Below are positions 60,356 through 64,000 of a DNA stretch of 64,000 nt, one piece after another. The position numbers were made by a program, and so were the translations under genes. Positions within the stretch are counted from its first letter, which is position 1. Each line of letters begins with the position of its first letter. The stretch spans positions 186,001-250,000 of the forward strand of contig CAVYAL010000001.1 of NCBI GenBank assembly GCA_963766505.1, written 5' to 3'. A model generated the notes under the pieces. That model was not told the origin of the DNA. It did no database searches and saw nothing but the letters and a program-made list of their open reading frames with translations. The stretch is from DATIRA01 sp963766505. Lineage in GTDB: Bacteria > Pseudomonadota > Gammaproteobacteria > Steroidobacterales > Steroidobacteraceae.

Positions 60356-62947
60356 TTATACGGAAGGTCGCGGCTGCTTCTCGAATGCGAGCTGGCCGTC
60401 GCTGGCGGTCACCTGGACGCGGTCGCCGGGACCGAACTCTCCCTTGAGGATCGCCTGGGCGAGCGGGTTCTCCAGCTGGTGCTGGATCGCGCGCTTGAGC
60501 GGCCGGGCACCGTACACGGGATCGAAGCCCGCCTCGCCGAGCAGGTCGCGTGCCGCATCGTCGAGTTCGAGCTCCATGTCCCTGTCGGCAAGCCGGCGCT
60601 TCAGGTAGCCGACCTGGATGTCGACGATCCTGCGGATGTTCTCCTTGCCGAGCGGGTGGAACACGACCGTCTCGTCGACGCGATTGATGAATTCCGGCCG
60701 GAAATGACCGCCGACGATCTCCATCACGGCCGCCTTCATCTTTTCGTAGTTGGCCTCACCCGCGAGTTCCTGGATGACCTGCGAGCCGAGGTTCGAGGTC
60801 ATGATGATCACCGCGTTGCGGAAATCGACGGTCCGGCCCTGCCCGTCCGTCAGGCGCCCGTCGTCGAGCACCTGCAGCAGCACGTTGAACACGTCCGGAT
60901 GCGCCTTCTCGACCTCGTCGAGCAGGATCACCGAGTACGGCCGCCGGCGGACGGCCTCGGTCAGGTAGCCGCCCTCCTCGTAGCCGACGTAGCCCGGAGG
61001 CGCGCCGATCAGCCGGGCCACGGAGTGCTTCTCCATGAACTCCGACATGTCGATTCGAACCATCGCCTCCTCGGTATCGAACAGGAACTCGGCCAGCGCC
61101 TTCGACAGCTCGGTCTTGCCCACTCCGGTGGGTCCGAGGAACAGGAAAGAGCCGTTGGGGCGGTTCGGGTCCGACAGGCCCGCCCGGGAGCGGCGGATCG
61201 CATCGGAGACGGCCTTGACGGCCTCGTCCTGACCGACCACGCGCTTGCCTAGCGCCTCCTCCATCTGCAGCAGCTTCTCGCGCTCGCTCTCGAGCATCTT
61301 GGAGACCGGGATGCCGGTCCATTTCGAGACGACCTCGGCGACCTCCTCCTCGGTGACCTTGTTGCGCACCAGCGTCGGCACCTGCGTCTCGGCCTCCTGG
61401 GCCGACTGCAGGCGCTTCTCGAGCTCCGGGATCTTGCCGTACTGCAGCTCCGACATCCGACCGAGGTCTCCGGCACGGCGGGCCGCGTCGAAGTCGAGGC
61501 GCGCCCGCTCGAGTTCTTCCTTGATCTGCGCGGCACCTTGCGCCGTGGCCTTCTCGGCCTTCCAGATCTCCTCGAGATCGGAGTATTCCTTCTCGAGGCC
61601 CTGCAGAGACTCCTCGAGCTGCTCGAGCCGCTTGCGCGAGGCCTCGTCCTTCTCTTTCTTCAGCGCCTCGCGCTCCATCTTGAGCTGGATGATGCGGCGC
61701 TCGAGGCGATCCATGGCCTCGGGCTTCGAATCGATCTCCATGCGGATGCGCGAGGCGGCCTCGTCGATCAGGTCGATCGCCTTGTCCGGGAGCTGCCGGT
61801 CGGTGATGTAGCGGTGCGAGAGCTGGGCCGCGGCGACGATGGCCGGATCGGTGATCTCCACCCTGTGGTGCACCGCGTAGCGCTCCTTGAGCCCGCGCAG
61901 GATCGCGATCGTGTCCTCCACAGAGGGTTCGCCGACGAAGACTTTCTGGAAACGGCGCTCCAGCGCCGCATCCTTCTCGACGTACTTGCGGTACTCGTCC
62001 AGCGTCGTCGCGCCCACGCAGTGCAGCTCGCCACGGGCCAGCGCGGGCTTGAGCATGTTGCCCGCGTCCATCGCACCCTCGGCCTTGCCGGCCCCGACCA
62101 TCGTGTGCAGCTCGTCGATGAACAGGATCACGCGCCCTTCCTGCTTGGCGAGGTCGTTCAGCACGGCCTTCAGGCGTTCCTCGAACTCGCCGCGGAACTT
62201 GGCGCCTGCGATCAGCGCACCCATGTCGAGCGCGAGGATCCGCTTGTCGCGCAGGCCCTCGGGCACTTCGCCGTTGACGATGCGCTGGGCGAGTCCCTCG
62301 ACGATGGCCGTCTTGCCTACGCCGGGCTCGCCGATCAGCACCGGGTTGTTCTTGGTGCGACGCTGCAGCACCTGGATCGTGCGCCGGATCTCGTCGTCGC
62401 GGCCGATGACGGGATCGAGCTTGCCCTGTTCGGCACGCTCGGTCAGGTCGATCGTGTATTTCTCGAGCGCCTGGCGCTGCTCCTCGGCGTTCGGGTCCGT
62501 CACCTTCTCGCCTCCCCTCACCTCGTCGATGGCCTTCTCCAGCGCGCCCTTCACGAGCCCGCAGTCGCGCAGCATCGTGCCGAGCGGGCCCTTGTCCTCC
62601 GCCGCGGCCAGCACGAACAGCTCGCTGGAAATGTACTGATCGCCCCGCTTCTGGGCGAGCTTGTCGGTCACGTTCAGCAGCTTGGCCAGCTCGTTGGAGA
62701 CGTGGACCTCGCCGCCGGTGCCCTCGACCTTGGGCAGGCGATCGAGCTCGCGACCGAGCTGGGAACGCAGCAGGCTCACGTTCGCGCCGGCCTTGTCCAG
62801 CAGCGGGCGAACCGTGCCGCCGTCCTGGTCCAGCAGCGCCAGCATCAGGTGGGCCGGCTCGATGAACTGGTTGTCGCGCCCGACGGCCATCGACTGGGCA
62901 TCGGCCAGGGCCATCTGGAATTTACTGGTCAGCTTGTCCATACGCAT
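60356..62947 (-). CDS. clpB: Protein disaggregase ClpB
   Basis: An 863-residue HSP100 chaperone that, with DnaK, dissolves protein aggregates. The N-terminal Clp-N repeats are seen at about 1-145. The first AAA+ domain has GEPGVGKT (Walker A), the middle coiled-coil domain is rich in EKE motifs (MDRLERRIIQLKMEREALKKEKDE) and the second AAA+ domain has GPTGVGKTE. Full length. Expressed from a heat-shock-type promoter immediately upstream (62985-63013). MRMDK: either of the first two Met codons may be used. Confidence 0.97.
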   Translation of the reverse strand: MRMDKLTSKFQMALADAQSMAVGRDNQFIEPAHLMLALLDQDGGTVRPLLDKAGANVSLLRSQLGRELDRLPKVEGTGGEVHVSNELAKLLNVTDKLAQKRGDQYISSELFVLAAAEDKGPLGTMLRDCGLVKGALEKAIDEVRGGEKVTDPNAEEQRQALEKYTIDLTERAEQGKLDPVIGRDDEIRRTIQVLQRRTKNNPVLIGEPGVGKTAIVEGLAQRIVNGEVPEGLRDKRILALDMGALIAGAKFRGEFEERLKAVLNDLAKQEGRVILFIDELHTMVGAGKAEGAMDAGNMLKPALARGELHCVGATTLDEYRKYVEKDAALERRFQKVFVGEPSVEDTIAILRGLKERYAVHHRVEITDPAIVAAAQLSHRYITDRQLPDKAIDLIDEAASRIRMEIDSKPEAMDRLERRIIQLKMEREALKKEKDEASRKRLEQLEESLQGLEKEYSDLEEIWKAEKATAQGAAQIKEELERARLDFDAARRAGDLGRMSELQYGKIPELEKRLQSAQEAETQVPTLVRNKVTEEEVAEVVSKWTGIPVSKMLESEREKLLQMEEALGKRVVGQDEAVKAVSDAIRRSRAGLSDPNRPNGSFLFLGPTGVGKTELSKALAEFLFDTEEAMVRIDMSEFMEKHSVARLIGAPPGYVGYEEGGYLTEAVRRRPYSVILLDEVEKAHPDVFNVLLQVLDDGRLTDGQGRTVDFRNAVIIMTSNLGSQVIQELAGEANYEKMKAAVMEIVGGHFRPEFINRVDETVVFHPLGKENIRRIVDIQVGYLKRRLADRDMELELDDAARDLLGEAGFDPVYGARPLKRAIQHQLENPLAQAILKGEFGPGDRVQVTASDGQLAFEKQPRPSV

Positions 62948-62984
62948 GGGTCACGGGCTCCCGGGAGAGGCTGGGATGCCTCCT

Positions 62985-63013
62985 AGGTTGGGGCGGATCC
63001 CACGAAGGTCAAG
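62985..63013 (-). promoter_or_regulatory. Sigma-32 (heat-shock) promoter for clpB
   Basis: On the minus strand CTTGAC, a 14-base spacer and CCCCAACCT match the sigma-32 consensus (CTTGAA, 13-15 bases, CCCCATnT) closely. The element ends 37 bases before the clpB ATG. Confidence 0.75.
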
Positions 63014-63016
63014 GAG

Positions 63017-63050
63017 GGTGCCGGGCTTCGTGCGAGAGGCACCCGGCACC
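63017..63050 (-). terminator. Hairpin between the ZIP transporter and clpB
   Basis: A nine-base perfect stem (GGTGCCGGG with its complement) with a 16-base loop, starting two bases after the ZIP stop and ending just before the clpB promoter. It separates the two transcription units, although there is no T-tract. Confidence 0.45.
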
Positions 63051-63052
63051 TG

Positions 63053-63832
63053 TCAATGCATCTGCTGGTGTGTCAGGTAGATCACGGCGACGCCGAGGCC
63101 GATCAGCAGCAGCTGCTCGAGGCCGGCCTTCAGGTCCACCCGCCGGTGCAGGCCCGGAATCAGGTCGGCGACGGCGACGTAAATGAAGCTCGCGGCTGCA
63201 AAAGCGAGGGCATAGGGCAGGGCCGCGAGCGCATTGCCGAGCGCGAAGTACGCGAGCACGCCGCCCACGACCGAGGCGAGGCTCGAAAGCAGGTTGAGCG
63301 CGAGGGCCCGGGCCCTCGACAGCCCACCGTTCAGCAGGATCGCAAGGTCGCCCACCTCCTGGGGAATCTCGTGCGCCACGACGGCGAGCGCCGTGACCAC
63401 GCCGAGCTTCACGTCGGTGAGCATCGCGGCGGCGATCAGCACCCCGTCGAGCAGGTTGTGCACGCTGTCACCGGCGAGGATCAGCCATACGGAAGCGGCA
63501 TCACGTGCATCATGCCCCGGCGAATGGGCCTCGCAGGGGTCGTCGTGGCAATGGCGCCAGAGCACGAACTTCTCGAGCACGAAGAAAGTGAGGATGCCGA
63601 GCAGCAGCGCAAGCCCCACCCGGTGGCTGCCGCCCGGGCCGGCCGCGTCGAGCGCGTGCGGCACGAGGCCGAGGAAGGCGGCCGCGAGCAGCGTGCCCGT
63701 CGCGAAACTGACCAGGTGAGGCAGCAGCGTGCCCCGCCGGGCGGGATCCAGGATCAGCACCACGGCGGCCGCAAGCGCGCTCAGCAAACCCCCAAGCACG
63801 GTGAAGGCGATGATCAGAGCGAGCGTGGACAC
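63053..63832 (-). CDS. ZIP-family divalent metal transporter
   Basis: A 259-residue inner-membrane protein with about eight membrane segments. The ZIP metal-site motifs are intact: HNLLDG in TM4 and HEIPQE in TM5. A His/Asp/Cys-rich cytoplasmic loop (HCHDDPCEAHSPGH, about residues 94-107) between TM3 and TM4 is the usual variable metal-binding loop. It imports zinc or another divalent metal. It is inserted between pgeF and clpB, which are direct neighbours in many gammaproteobacteria. Same strand as both, 32 bases after pgeF. Confidence 0.92.
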   Translation of the reverse strand: MSTLALIIAFTVLGGLLSALAAAVVLILDPARRGTLLPHLVSFATGTLLAAAFLGLVPHALDAAGPGGSHRVGLALLLGILTFFVLEKFVLWRHCHDDPCEAHSPGHDARDAASVWLILAGDSVHNLLDGVLIAAAMLTDVKLGVVTALAVVAHEIPQEVGDLAILLNGGLSRARALALNLLSSLASVVGGVLAYFALGNALAALPYALAFAAASFIYVAVADLIPGLHRRVDLKAGLEQLLLIGLGVAVIYLTHQQMH

Positions 63833-63864
63833 GCAGCCTGGTCCTTATATCCGGGCGACGCAGG

Positions 63865-64000
63865 TTAGCACGGCGCCGCGGCCAGCCAGGCCAGCGTCGC
63901 CATGCGGCCCGTGTCGCGGTCACGGCGAAAAGAGAAAAACCTGCCGGGCTCCCCGTGGGTGCACCAGCCGCCACCGCTGACCTCGCCGACGCCTGCGCGG
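63865..64000 (-). CDS. pgeF: Peptidoglycan editing factor PgeF/YfiH, C-terminal part (runs off window)
   Basis: The frame from the window end to a TAA at 63865 encodes EVSGGGWCTHGEP, RFFSFRRD and TGRMATLAWL, the C-terminal signature of the PgeF/YfiH (multicopper-oxidase-like laccase fold) family. PgeF removes misincorporated residues from UDP-MurNAc peptides; relatives act on purine nucleosides. Position upstream of clpB matches the rluD-pgeF-clpB order. Only 44 residues are visible. Confidence 0.85.
   Translation of the reverse strand, partial: RAGVGEVSGGGWCTHGEPGRFFSFRRDRDTGRMATLAWLAAAPC

Overview
The window comes from a high-GC bacterium. The gene order pncC-recA-recX-alaS-csrA-tRNA-Ser-tRNA-Arg, a pgeF...clpB pair and the fmdB-DUF502-aspS trio point to a gammaproteobacterium. 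Many accessory genes (two DUF3604 proteins, DUF1254/DUF1214, arylsulfatase, AraC regulators with arabinose-binding-like N-termini, GMC oxidoreductase) fit a free-living, metabolically versatile member of a Xanthomonadales/Nevskiales/Steroidobacter-like lineage. I cannot name the genus from sequence alone.

Layout. 1-6.6 kb: 3' part of a two-domain polyphosphate:AMP phosphotransferase, a tandem thioredoxin-fold protein, two divergent alpha/beta hydrolases, an exported SurE-like nucleotidase, a ferritin-like protein and a crotonase. 6.8-20 kb: two DUF3604 paralogues in inverted orientation around a DUF3422 membrane protein, a broken SnoaL-like gene and an exported beta-propeller. The second DUF3604 gene ends a leftward operon (aldehyde dehydrogenase, HpcH/HpaI aldolase, GMC oxidoreductase, FMN 2-hydroxyacid dehydrogenase) that is divergent from an AraC regulator. 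This looks like a small oxidative catabolic pathway. 20-38 kb: accessory DNA arranged as two tandem modules. Each is bounded by an identical piece of the 3' half of the intact tRNA-Arg gene at 38.25-38.33 kb. The inner module (about 9.1 kb) is almost entirely one giant cyclic beta-1,2-glucan synthase-like gene. The outer module (about 8.4 kb) carries an arylsulfatase/glycine-zipper/SYLF operon, two exported proteins and two AraC regulators. No integrase is visible.

38-64 kb is mostly core: the tRNAs, csrA, alaS, recX, recA, thpR, pncC, two paralogous small exported proteins and a DUF4136 lipoprotein, an isolated Fic protein, mutS, a complete RND efflux operon (adaptor, pump, outer-membrane channel), a lipase-like hydrolase, aspS, DUF502, fmdB, clpB (with a good heat-shock promoter match), a ZIP metal transporter and the 3' end of pgeF.

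The most notable signal is the array of tRNA-Arg attachment-site duplications. The identical block starts exactly at the anticodon loop and runs to the 3' end, as expected for tyrosine-recombinase islands. The modules carry cargo but no recombinase, like cis-mobilizable elements that have accreted in tandem. A short-chain dehydrogenase pseudogene abuts the distal junction. Other points worth checking are a 31-bp perfect inverted repeat element at 56.5 kb, the secreted form of SurE, the inverted DUF3604 pair and the logic of the oxidative operon.
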